From: Spirogloea muscicola
Taxonomy: Eukaryota > Streptophyta > Zygnematophyceae > Spirogloeales > Spirogloeaceae
Assembly: GCA_009602725.1 (NCBI GenBank)
Contig: WELB01000026.1
Coordinates: forward strand, 793,702-826,801
Reading direction: 5' to 3'
Length of the DNA: 33,100 bases
Under the pieces are notes generated by a model. The model saw only the letters and a program-made list of their open reading frames with translations. It was not told the origin of the DNA and searched no databases. The number at the start of each line of letters is the position of its first letter. The first letter of the stretch is position 1. The translations under genes were made by a program, and so were the position numbers. Below, piece by piece: positions 22,122 through 32,117 of the stretch.

Positions 22122-25100
22122 CCGCCGCTCAGCCCCCGCGGCGCCGCCCAGTTCTACCCCGGCGTCGGCTTCGACGACATGCCGCCGCCTCCGCAGCAGG
22201 GCGCGCAGCTCGGCAAGCCCGCGCAGGCCGGCGGCGCAGGCGCCGGCGAGCTCGCCGGCAAGTCCGGTCACGACCGCGCCGGCTTCGTCCTGGATACCGG
22301 CTACGGCGCCAAGGCTGCAGATGACGGCTTTCTGGCGAGGAGGAATGGCGACAACATGGCGCGGTCGCCGGCGTCGCCCACCGGCCCCGTCGACAGCCTC
22401 GTGTCGCTGACTAAGCCCGTGGCCGACGGCCCCGAGGCGCGCCTCCGCCCAGTCGACGGCCTCGCCGCACCGCCGCCGCAGATGCAGCAGCAGCAATTCT
22501 CCCAGGGCGGCTACCCGCAGCCAGCGCCGCCGCAGCAGGGAGGCCAGTACAACAGCGCCGTTGGCAGCCCCGGCAACAATGCGGGCACCCCCAAGGCCAG
22601 CATCCAGAGCTTCGGCTCAGACCAGCTTGCTGAGCCGGGCCGCCCGTCGGGCGACGGCAGCCGTGCTGGAAACCAGACTCCTGGCCCCAACAGCGACGTC
22701 GGCGGCGGGGCTCCGCCGCCGCAGGGCGGAGTGGGAGGCGCTAACAAGGACGCGCCAAGAACTGGCGACAACGACGGCAGGAACGACCGCCGCGGCGGTG
22801 TCATGGGCACTGTAGCGGCAGTGCCGGGTGCGCTGGCATCAGCAGTCGGCGTCACAGGCGCGGGCTACTTAGACAGCGAAGAGCGCCGCATTGTGGAGGA
22901 TCAGCGCCGGCCCTCGGCGCCGACAGACATTCCGAGCCGTGGCGGCGTGGCTGCTGATGGCGCTGACAAGGCCTGGCGCCAGGGCCGCACCTCCAGCTCA
23001 CCGCAGTCAAGCGCTGCGGCCCCAGGCGGCGGTAACAAGAGCCCCATGGCCTCAGCGCCGAGCGGTCCGGGTCCGGCAGAGGCGGGGCCGCCTGTGCCAG
23101 GCCAGCAGCGCGAAGCGCGCCCACTGCCACCCGGAGTTGCTGACCGCTATGCGCTCAGCAGCGGCGGCCTCTCCGTGCCGGTGGACCCCAGGGACCCCAG
23201 GGCGCCAGTAGTTGCTCCAGGCGCACCAGCAGCGGGGGGCGCTCCAGCGCCAGCGGGAGGCAACGTGCCGGACGAAGCGACGGGGTCGGCGGTGTTCGAT
23301 CCCGTGGTCGTGGCCAAGGAGGTGTACCAGGAGAACAAGTTCTTCCTGCTCGCCGGCACGCTCGGCGCGGCGCCCACCGTGCTGTCGGGCCTCTACTGGA
23401 TCTCGGGCGTCAGCTTCACGCTGCAGATCATACTGGGCGTCATCACCGGCGTCGCCGTCATGCTCCTCCACTTCCTCATGCAGGGGCACCGGCGCCGCGT
23501 CCGTTATCGCCGGGTAAGCCACACTGCAACATTGCTCGGGGCTTATGCATATGGTTGCTCTTTTGTACATGTCTGACACATTCGCAGTTGAGTTGAAGCT
23601 GCTTCTTGGGCTCGCTTGGATTCTCCCGGCTGTAACCATTCACGCGCATGAGGTTGCAGGCGGTGAGGCGTGAGCAGCTGGCAGCGCTGAAGCGGGAAGA
23701 CATTGAGACCCTGCTCAAGATGAAGAATCTGCCAAGCTGGATCAACTTCCCCGAGTACGACAAGGCAAGTTGCAGTCTTTTCCCGTCATCCAGCATTATC
23801 TACTGATTGTTAGACTTCGTGAGCTGCAGTGAATACCTTAGTACCTAATGGTGCCATTATAAAGGCGAGGAATCTGTGCTATGAGACCTTTATATTTAGC
23901 GCCTGCTAAGAGGTAGGTGACTCGTGTTATGTTGTTATGGTAGTAAAACGAGGGTGTTACAGGACTCTGCCTATGGATGATGGATGCCGCCGCTGACTGC
24001 TCAATGACATTGTCGGCTTGTGGGCTGCTCACGTGGCTGCAGCTTAAGTGGCTCAACGCGTTCATTATCAAGATCTGGCCATTTGTCAACAAGGCGGCGT
24101 CGGAGTTGCTCATGAACACGGTGCAGCCGATCTTGGACCAGTACAAGATGGGCGTCATTGCCAAGATGAAGCTCAAGAGCGTGACGCTTGGTAACCATGG
24201 GCCCCGTATTGACGGTCAGTAACGAGCTTCCCCACACACCCTTGGCACTCCTCCATGGCAAGTTATGATGTTGGCATTGCGCTGCTGTGGCCAGCTGCTG
24301 ATACTTTACCCTTACTTACCTCTACTGTCGTGTTTGCAGGTGTGAAGATCCTGAAGGCAGGCCCTGATGAGATTGTGATGGAGCTGATGGTGGACTGGCG
24401 ACAGGGGCGAGACCAGAAGGCTGTGCTGGCTCTGGACACCCTCGTGGGCCCCGACTTTACAGTGAAGCTCAAAGACATCCGGCTCTACGGCGTGCTGCGC
24501 CTCGCCTTTAAGCCCCTCACTGAGCACATGCCTGGCATCGGCGCCATCCTTGTGTCGCTGCGTGAGTCGGTGAGGCCAGTTGATGCAGATGCACTCCCAG
24601 ACCCACTGCAGGCTATCTTGAGCTGTGGCTTGACCCTCATTGCCATGCCTGTGAACTTCACCAGTCTGCTGTTATGAAGCTTTGAGAAACTTATGCTACA
24701 GCGCTGCAAGGTCCAGTTCCTGTCAAAATGCTGTCTAGTGCAAGCTGGTATCTGCTCTCCGAGCACCAAAGTCGCTGCTAAGAGACAGTCGGCGCTTGTC
24801 TGTCAATGGTAGTCAAGTCGGCGCTCGTTGGTAAAGTCGCAGCTTGCTCCCCCGGTATTCATGCTAATACTGCTCACTAATTGGCCATGGTGCTACTGTT
24901 TTGCGCAGCCGCTTGTGGAATTTGACTTTGAAGTCCTTGGCGGGAATCTTGCTGGAATGCCTGGGCTGGACGGCCTCATTGATGTGAGTACTGACCTTGA
25001 CTAAATTCATTGTCTGTCAGTCATGGCCAAAGAGGTCCACCATAGCCAGTGGCTCACAAGTGTGCCATTCTTTGCCTTCTGCGCAACCAAAGGCAATGGA

Positions 25101-26280
25101 TGTCGTTCCTATCTGAGCAGTCTGGTGAACTCTGGTGGCCATGCAGAACATCATCAGGACTGCAGTCGAGGACATGCTGGTGTACCCAAACCGCATCGTG
25201 GTGCCCATTGTGCCTGGCGACTACAAGTAAGACAACAAGTCTGCTCTTGACTGTTGTTTCAGTTTTGGTGCTATGGATGGGGCAGCTGAGGCTGTTGAAG
25301 GACGAAAGGTTCTTGCAGTCCTCGGTTGCTGCTCAATATGAAAAAATGGACACGTTGTTGCAGGTGGCTGGAACTGAGGCCTGTTGGGCGGCTTGATGTC
25401 ACCCTCATTGAGGCAAAAGGGCTTCCTAAGACCGACGTCATTGGGAGCTGCGATCCGTATGCCCTTATCTATGTGCGCCAGAAGCAGGGGAAGATCAAGC
25501 GCAGCACCACCAAGCACAAGAATCAAACTCCAACTTGGAACGAGGGCTTCTTTGTGGAAGTCTGTGACCTCCTGGCTCCTGGCTCTTCTGCTTGCGCACC
25601 GATTGGCAAGCATGTGTTTGCGTCTCACTTAGACTACCTGCCACAACATTTGTCTTCTAAGAGACGCTGAGACCACTAACTTGCTTCTGGCAGGCCGAAG
25701 ACCTTGAGTCGCAGTGCCTGACCATCCGCATGATGGATGATGAGCGGGTGGAGAGGGCAGAGATGATTGGCATTGCAACACTGCCACTCTCACAGGTAAG
25801 CACGGTGATTTTGTTGCAAGGTTCACTACCTACTTGCTTGGCCATGTTTCTCTGCTGACAACGATGCAGACTCCCTTTGTAGGAGTGCCATTCAATATGC
25901 AATGCTTCGGAGGGGCAAAATAGCTTCTTGTTGACTTTTCGTGTTTGATTGTAACTCCATATGGGCCAGCTCTAACCTGCACGAGCAATCTTGCAATCCT
26001 GCAGCTTCAGCCCAACATGCCAGCGGACATGTGGTTGGACCTCAAGAATGACCCCAAAGATCCAGAGAGCAAGGTAAAAGGCCAGGTGCATATCAACATT
26101 GTCTACAAGCCATACACAGATGCGAACCCGCGAAAGGAGGAGGAAGTGACAGTCAGCCAAGAGGAGGAGGTTGCGGGTGCCAAGGAAGGAAAGAGTGGAG
26201 GTGCCAAGCGGCGGGGCAAGCACCCGGACAAGAATGAGGAGGGTGGGAATGTTGCTGTGGCTGGCCATGAGTATGAGTGA
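22122..26280 (+). CDS. extended-synaptotagmin/SYT-like ER-plasma membrane tether (SMP + C2), 5' partial
   Basis: Nine exons join in phase to 875 readable residues: 22122-23513, 23660-23764, 24043-24214, 24340-24569, 24909-24983, 25147-25226, 25364-25559, 25694-25795 and 26005-26280 (TGA). Residues 1-~395 are Pro/Gly/Gln/Ala-rich and look disordered. A hydrophobic hairpin follows (~406-428 and ~431-454, the second containing LQIILGVITGVAVMLLHFLM). The SMP lipid-transfer domain (~483-684) shows WLNAFIIKIWPFVNKAASEL, LGNHGPRIDGVKIL, VEFDFEVLGGNLAGMPG and VYPNRIVVPIV. A C2 domain follows (~690-815; GRLDVTLIEAKGLPKTD, SCDPYALIYV, TPTWNEGF). Loop 3 reads MMDDERVERAEMIG, so calcium ligands are only partly kept. 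The tail is Lys/Glu-rich. Such proteins tether ER to plasma membrane and move lipids. The intron after 23764 uses a GC donor (AAG|GCAAGT). The start lies in the gap. Confidence 0.9.
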
Positions 26281-27156
26281 ATATTCCAGCAGTCTTACCA
26301 CTGCCATTGCAATTGGACGCTCAAAAGCATTTGAGAGCAGCATTTGAGGGGCGTCTGTGAGTTGCATATGATAGGACATCTTTGAGCAGTCATGTGAGGT
26401 GTAGCCCATTATCAGTAGGCCTTTATCCTTTTATGGGTTACTCTTGACTGTAAAACTGGACAGCAGCCTGGGCAGCAGCCCTACCCAGGACAACTATGAC
26501 TTCTAGCACCTGCTTGTCTTGGTCACTCTGCGTGCCTGTTCAAAGCTCGACTGTGTGATGCATAGGTGGGTGTGCGATGCATGAAAAGCATTGGTGCACG
26601 TGGAACTCAGTATGATTCTCGCAAGAGGTTCCTTGCCTATCTGATCTTTCTTCCCCAGTGGGGAGCAGCCCCATACGCCAGACAAAGTCCAGCAGCAGCA
26701 GGCCTCCTGGGCAAGGTTTCTTACACGACCAGCGAGTTCGGATTGCTGAGTTCTCAGATAGTCATGGAAAGCATGTGCCCGCTCAGGCAGGTTGGCATTT
26801 ATCAACTCATGGTTATACACATCACAAGTCAGTGGTACCCTAGCAAGCCCTGAAGGCCAGCAATTTTAGGTGCGTACATGGTAGAAACTCTCCCGCCTAG
26901 ATACGACTAGCTACTGTTGCTGTTGTGATTCCCAATCTGAACCCTGCACATCAATGAAGGAGCGTAGCCATGTGATGGCCTCAGCCTTCCTGAAAGGTGG
27001 AATGAGGAAAGCTGAGAAATAGCTTTGGAAAGGGGCCAGTCGCTGTTTCACGTTTCAACAGATCAAATAAGTACAATTGTGACATTGACGATTATAATCT
27101 CAATGAGAATGCTTGTCATTAATCTGGTTAAGCTGCTCATCTTATCAGCACTGCAA
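26281..27156. other. intergenic region between the tether and receptor-like kinase 3' ends
   Basis: The two flanking genes converge here. No conserved exon was recognised. A minus-strand open stretch at 26503-26820 has no family resemblance. It could be a last exon of the kinase gene if the donor-like gtgaat at 27165 is used instead of the nearby in-frame TAA. Confidence 0.45.
26449..26453 (+). promoter_or_regulatory. candidate TGTAA polyadenylation signal of the tether gene
   Basis: TGTAA occurs about 170 nt past the tether stop codon, in gactgtaaaactgg. It matches the green-algal poly(A) signal, but a match this short could be chance. Confidence 0.35.
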
Positions 27157-29952
27157 TTAATTCACCTGCAGGGAATGCATGGTAGCGACTATATGGGACA
27201 TGTCTATGCGATGCTCTGGATTGTCTCTAACACAAAGGGCGGCAAGGTGGGCCACTGTGCTGAACTCATGCGGTGCCATCTCCTTCTGCTCAATGCAGCA
27301 CCAAAGGACGTCTCAAAGTGGAAGATTGGAAAAGCAGAGTCCAAAGAGTTGGCGTGCCTGAGTGGAAGGTTGGAACAGCAGAGTCCAAAGAGTTGGCGTG
27401 CCTGTAAGATCCAGGACAGACGCAGGATGTGTTGGAGTGTGGGTGTGTAATGTTACCTGCAGCTGTGCATCAACCATCTGCAGAAGCTGGCAGTGATCTG
27501 ACAAGAATGGGAAGTGTGCACTCGGTGCTTCCTTCATCTTCTCTGGTGGATTGCCGATGTCCTCCAGCGTCCTCCCAGTCAGCAGCTCAAGGAGCAATAG
27601 GCCGTAGCTGTACACATCAGTTGCTGGGCTGGCCTCCTGCAGATTGCTGCCACGAAGCTCTGGAGCTGCCCATCAAGCAAGTGAAGGATGTATAGCATTC
27701 CAAGCAGGTGTCGACGATAATGACTGATCGTGACCTTTCAAGCACCTAGCTAATCAGACCGCAAGCTATATAGTGAGACAAGCTACTGACGATCACATCA
27801 ATAAGTCAAAACACACAACTTCGCGTGGCTGCCAATGAGAGCAAGAGGCACCTAAACGGGATGGGCTCCAGGCCTGGTATATGCCACGCTTCAGAAGAAG
27901 CTGGTAGCTGTAGCCACGCAGCTTAGCTCGGTTGTCATCATTGATGAAAACATTCTCAGGTCTAATGTCTGCATGAACGAGGGGAGGCATGCTCTGCAAA
28001 AGACAGGTATTTGACATGCTTGAAGAAAGTCAACCTTTAGGGTGATACAAACAGCAAGTGCTGCGGTCACTCTCTCCATGGAGCGTGCGGCCAGTTCTTC
28101 CACACTCGCAATGCATTGGAAGCTCTAGCAACTCTAAGGTCGCCAATAAGAGTTTGCAACGCGTTGAGAGCTATATCAACAAGGACAGGAATGCAACAAC
28201 AACAAAAAATTGCACAGGAAGTGAAGCACATCTACCCTGTGAAGCACATCAATGGCTTCAGCAACATCGAGCGCCACACGCAGTCGACCAATCCAGCCGA
28301 GCAGCAGGCCTTCCGTGCCTGCTCTAGGATGTAGCAAATGCTCCAGCGAGCCTTCACAAGCAATGATATTAAAGGAGCTCAGCAGATAGCCAGTTCCTGA
28401 AAACACCTCTTACTGATATATTGTTAGCTCCAGTGTTCACACTGCCCGGTTCTGAACAAGTCAATGTGCGATGGAAATTCGGACAGCAAGTTATAGAGGC
28501 GGTGGCATGCCGCTTCTGCTACCTCCAATGCAGAGTTCGTGCACAAGGAGCCTTTCTTGGTCATGAATACAGTAGCCTTTCAGTCTGAGAATTTTCGGAT
28601 GACGCAAGCTCGCCAGTCGTTGCATGGTGCTGAAGAAGCTCTTGTCGACCGGCCAGAGAGCCGCAGAGAGGTTGATTGGCTCCAGTCTTGTTAAAGCTAC
28701 GACCTGCAGGGTGCCAGGGTAATTGCTCCTCAGCAGAGATTCCAGAGACACTTGCCGAAGCAAGCCCTTCTGTGCTTCGCTGACTTAGACTCATTAGCGT
28801 CACGCATAACACCCTGCAGTCTCTGTAAGTCCACTGAACAAGAAACTGTAATGATCCTCTGGAGCATGTCCAGCTGATCAACGAGAGCTTCGGAAGCTTG
28901 ATGCTGGCCAACAGTGTAGACAGTGTGGTGCCCCATGCATGATAGTCTGCCTGGCTTGCTGTGCTCAGGAATCCCGAGCTGCTTAAAAGCACCATGCTGG
29001 CTGAGTGTATGCCCACCTGGTCGTCGGGCAGGTGGCATCTGTAAACACGGCCGTACATCCAGGTCCCCAGGAGATGTGTCTTCCTGCTGAAACCCTCCGT
29101 GCCAGTCTGCGCACAATGCACATTGGAAAAACATGGCCAGCTCACTGTGTGCAGTACCCAAGGACTCCTAAATGGTGTCTATTCAGCGAGGCATCCATGC
29201 AGGGGTTGACGGTGTTTACGGATGTCTGCAGCAGGCGGCGACTCGGCTGACAGCTGGCCAGACTAGCTGGCCGGAGTCAGCGAAGGGCAGGCAACATATT
29301 AAGCTCCAGCGTTTGCGCCGCCAGCCATGGTGCCGAGCGAGACGATCAATGGACTGCCGGCACGACCAAGCTAGCGAGGATCGAAGGCCAAATCTGTGGT
29401 TGTTTCAATGGGGCGCGATACCTGGAGATCGTAGTAGGCGAACTTGGTCAGCTCCCCGGCTCCCGCCGCCGCCAGCTGCGCTTCGGAGCCGGAAGAAGGC
29501 GCGACGCGAGCGCCAGCGGCGCGCCTGCCGCTTAGCGCGCCTGCGCCGCCTGCCGAAGCTCTGCGCGCCACCCGCGGCCGCTTGGGCCACCACCAGAAGA
29601 GCAGGCACGCCGCGACCGCCACGGCCAGCGCCGCGGACGCCGCGAGCGTGGGCGCCAGCGGCAGGGCCGCCAGCCAGGCCGCGGCGAGCCAGGGCCGGGC
29701 TTCGTGCCGTGGCGGATTCTGCGGCTGCGACGGCCAAAAAAAAAAAAAAAAAAAAAAAAGGCGTCGGCGGCGCTGGCGGCGGCGCTGGCNCGGCGGCGGC
29801 GGCGCTGGCGGCGGAGGCGGCGGCGGCGGCGGCGTGGCCGGCCAGCTGCAGGCTGGAGAGGCGGGGAGGTGGGGGGAGGTGGCCGTTGATATAGGTGGCA
29901 ACGCAAACGGCGCCAAGCCCGCCGACGGTGCGCCGTTTACTCGGCCAGCCAT
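27157..29952 (-). CDS. receptor-like kinase, predicted pseudokinase
   Basis: Seven exons are inferred: ~29952-29422, 29106-29017, 28703-28523, 28351-28236, 27993-27852, 27665-27457 and 27285-27157. They join in phase to about 460 residues. Exon 1 encodes a Pro-rich segment and a transmembrane helix (LAASAALAVAVAACLLFWWW), then KFAYYDLQ, a typical RLK juxtamembrane start. The kinase domain follows: TEGFS, LLGTWMYGRVYRCHLPDDQ, VVALTRLEP, LRHPKILRLKGYC, GGSLEHLLHP, LVHADIRPENVFI, LAPELRG, DVYSYGLLLLELLTGR and LCVRDNPEHR. Active-site residues are missing: the VAIK lysine is Thr, the helix-C Glu is Thr, DFG reads GYS, and the second P-loop Gly is Trp. HRD is HAD with Asp and the following Asn kept. 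The fold is RLK/Pelle. Signalling by scaffolding is inference. The N-terminus is uncertain because of a 24-base A/T run (29736-29759) and an N at 29790. The C-terminus ends at TAA just after SLQ, unless another exon follows. Confidence 0.8.
27319..27406. repeat. 44-bp direct tandem duplication in a kinase intron
   Basis: Two adjacent 44-bp units (27319-27362 and 27363-27406) differ at only a few positions and share cagagtccaaagagttggcg. They lie in the last intron of the receptor-like kinase gene (27286-27456). In the minus sense each unit is preceded by an acceptor-like cag before gcacgcc. Confidence 0.9.
29736..29759. repeat. 24-base homopolymer A run (T on the coding strand)
   Basis: An uninterrupted A24 lies in otherwise GC-rich sequence upstream of the receptor-like kinase transmembrane segment. 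On the minus strand it is T24 followed by ggccgtcgcag. It could be the polypyrimidine tract of an intron acceptor. If exonic, it would encode a Phe run. Homopolymer length is error-prone, and an N lies 30 bases away. Confidence 0.9.
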
Positions 29953-30532
29953 TCCGCTTCCAGAACCCGTTCCCCCATCCTGCCGGCCCGCCTGTGTACA
30001 GCTGTGCCGCTCCTCCCGTCTTCACGTCGCCGAGCAGCACGATCGTGACGGACGCCTTGCAATCGGTCGAAGTGGTCAGCCTATGCCAGCACCACACCCA
30101 CCACGATTTGACACAGCACTAACACCTGGCATACGTTCATCGTACACAATGCAGCTCTTACGTACCCGACCTGCAGCGCTGCCAGCGGTCAGCAAGGTCT
30201 AGCAAGAGTTGACAAGGTCCTAGGCGCTGCAAAGGAAGACGTCTTTACAAGCCAGCTGCCACGTCTATACATAATGTGCAAGTATATGGTGCCACACGGC
30301 ACCAGGTATATGGTAACTGTCATCATAGCATTGTCATGGTATTGTCATGTTGTATGATGTGGTAAATTTTACCTGTTAGAAGCTACTGACATGTGCTTTC
30401 TAAGAGCTTGAGAAACGTGCTACATATTGAGCTGTATGGTACCATAAGGCTATGAAGTAGGATTAAGGTGGCGTGAATGGCAGAGGCAATTGCCAGGATC
30501 GTACCATTTTGTAGATTGGCCCCATGGGCCGG

Positions 30533-31763
30533 TCAGGCTGCCCAGAAAACAAGCATTGCCGCCGACAGTAAGGCCATTGACTCATCGAGCTTGTTCTGGG
30601 CAAGGAAGAGGACAGCCCATGTGAGCAGCCCAGCAGCCAGTCCATGCCGACAACTTGTCACAAGCTTCGAGGAGTTTGATGGCTGGAAGTCGGGCCAAAA
30701 CATGTCTAGCTTTTGAATAGGCTGCTGTGAAGTAAATCCAAATGTTTGTAGAGTACCTCCTGGTGACTGCAGCATGATCACATGGGTTAGAGCTGCCAGC
30801 GTAGTACGGCTCGCTCGAGTATCGATTAACATCAATAAAGCTAGCATGTTATGTGTGCCAAAGTGCAGGTCTAAACATGCGGAAAAGCTGCGACCAGTCC
30901 TGATCATTGTTTGCCTGTTTGCAGGTTGGCTACACTTTAAAGATATCTATTGCGATGGATCTGCTTCATGGAAATCAATGTCAGAGTTAGTATGCGTACC
31001 TGAAGAGGCCCAAGATCAAAGCTGCTCTGGCATGTCACCTCTTCATGAGCAAATTTTAGAGTTGATAGCTGTTGGATTGGAAGCTTTGTCTCGCTGATGC
31101 ACTGCTCCTGCGTTACACTCTTTAAAATGTACTCTGCGAGATGGTCATGGCAAAGCGAGCTTCAGGTCCATAGGGCTGCATGCTTACATGAATCTTGGGA
31201 GTGTGTATACGAGAATATGCCTGTTATTGACTGCACTAGAAGATATAAATTTTCTTACTAGACGTCATAAGTAAGCTGGCAGTGATTCTGCTATGTACAT
31301 GTACGTATTATTGAGGAGGATTTGCTACTGCCAACTCGAGACGATGCTTACCCGTCAGGAAAAGGCCCAGAACCTCGCATGGAAGGCTTGGCTCTAGAAA
31401 TGTGTGGTAAAGTGCCACCATTGACAACGCTCTGGCCAGGAGGGACAGTCCCACCTCATGTGAAGTCTCCGAAGAGCAACTTTTCCAATGCAACTTGTAA
31501 CCTGGCTTGATTTCTCCTTCACTCCAAGCAAGATGACTGTCCGCCTGGAACGGTGACAGCAAAGGGGTCTCAGCTAACCTGCGGACACTGGACATTTCCT
31601 TCCTGGGTCCTTCCAGTCTAGCGCTGACAGGCTCAGCCATGCTGTCTGAAATTTGTATTTCGCAGTCGCTGACAAGATCAGGTCTGGATTTGATCTGAGC
31701 TCTCTTCTGAAGTCTGGGGCTCTCAAGTAGGAACTGGTCTTCACGGTCTTGCAATTCCGTCAC
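30533..31763 (-). CDS. possible exons of an unrecognised membrane protein
   Basis: Three minus-strand stretches look like exons but match no family I know. 31763-~31448 is open and charged (EGEIKPGYKLHWKSC) and ends at a possible donor, gag|gtggga. About 31130-31012 gives EEVTCQSSFDLGPLQ before a good donor, gtacgc. About 30773-30533 follows an acceptor, tgctgcag, and ends in two hydrophobic segments (GLAAGLLTWAVLFLA and MALLSAAMLVFWAA) with a stop directly after the second. If joined, this would be a protein with a C-terminal membrane hairpin or tail anchor. Third-base GC is lower than in the firm genes. The exons may belong to different genes or to none. Short GGCAATTGCC and ggtgcc/ggcacc palindromes occur nearby (30486 and 30288-30303). 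Confidence 0.25.
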
Positions 31764-31995
31764 GGTGGAATTTGACCTTCATCACAAGAACACCCATGTT
31801 TGAGGTCACTGTTAGGAGGTGCTGGCAAGGCTGCCAGCCAGCTGGTGAATCTCTGCCAATATGGAACTATCTCACGACTCGTTTCCACTGAGGAAAGACT
31901 CGTCGGTACTTCAACCTATAGTCTCTAGACGCATTCAGGAATGAGGTCAAGCATTCATGCTGACTGGTAGAAAGCACAGTGGTGAGCACTAAGTG

Positions 31996-32027
31996 GAGGT
32001 GATGCAGATTAGAAGTGATGCAGATTA
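31996..32027. repeat. 16-bp tandem duplication
   Basis: Two adjacent copies of ga(g/a)gtgatgcagatta, differing at one base, lie in sequence with no recognised gene. They probably arose by local slippage. Confidence 0.85.
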
Positions 32028-32117
32028 AGTAAGGCAATACAATTCACTTTCACAGGTGATTAGTCCTCAATACCGGCATGCACATGCCAGTTCATGGTGA
32101 ATACAGCTACGTTGATC

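Noticed and set aside
20739-22496. Long open frames on both strands spanning 20739-23576
   Set aside because: They cross the run of N, which is read as open in all frames. Only the parts on either side with domain evidence were kept.
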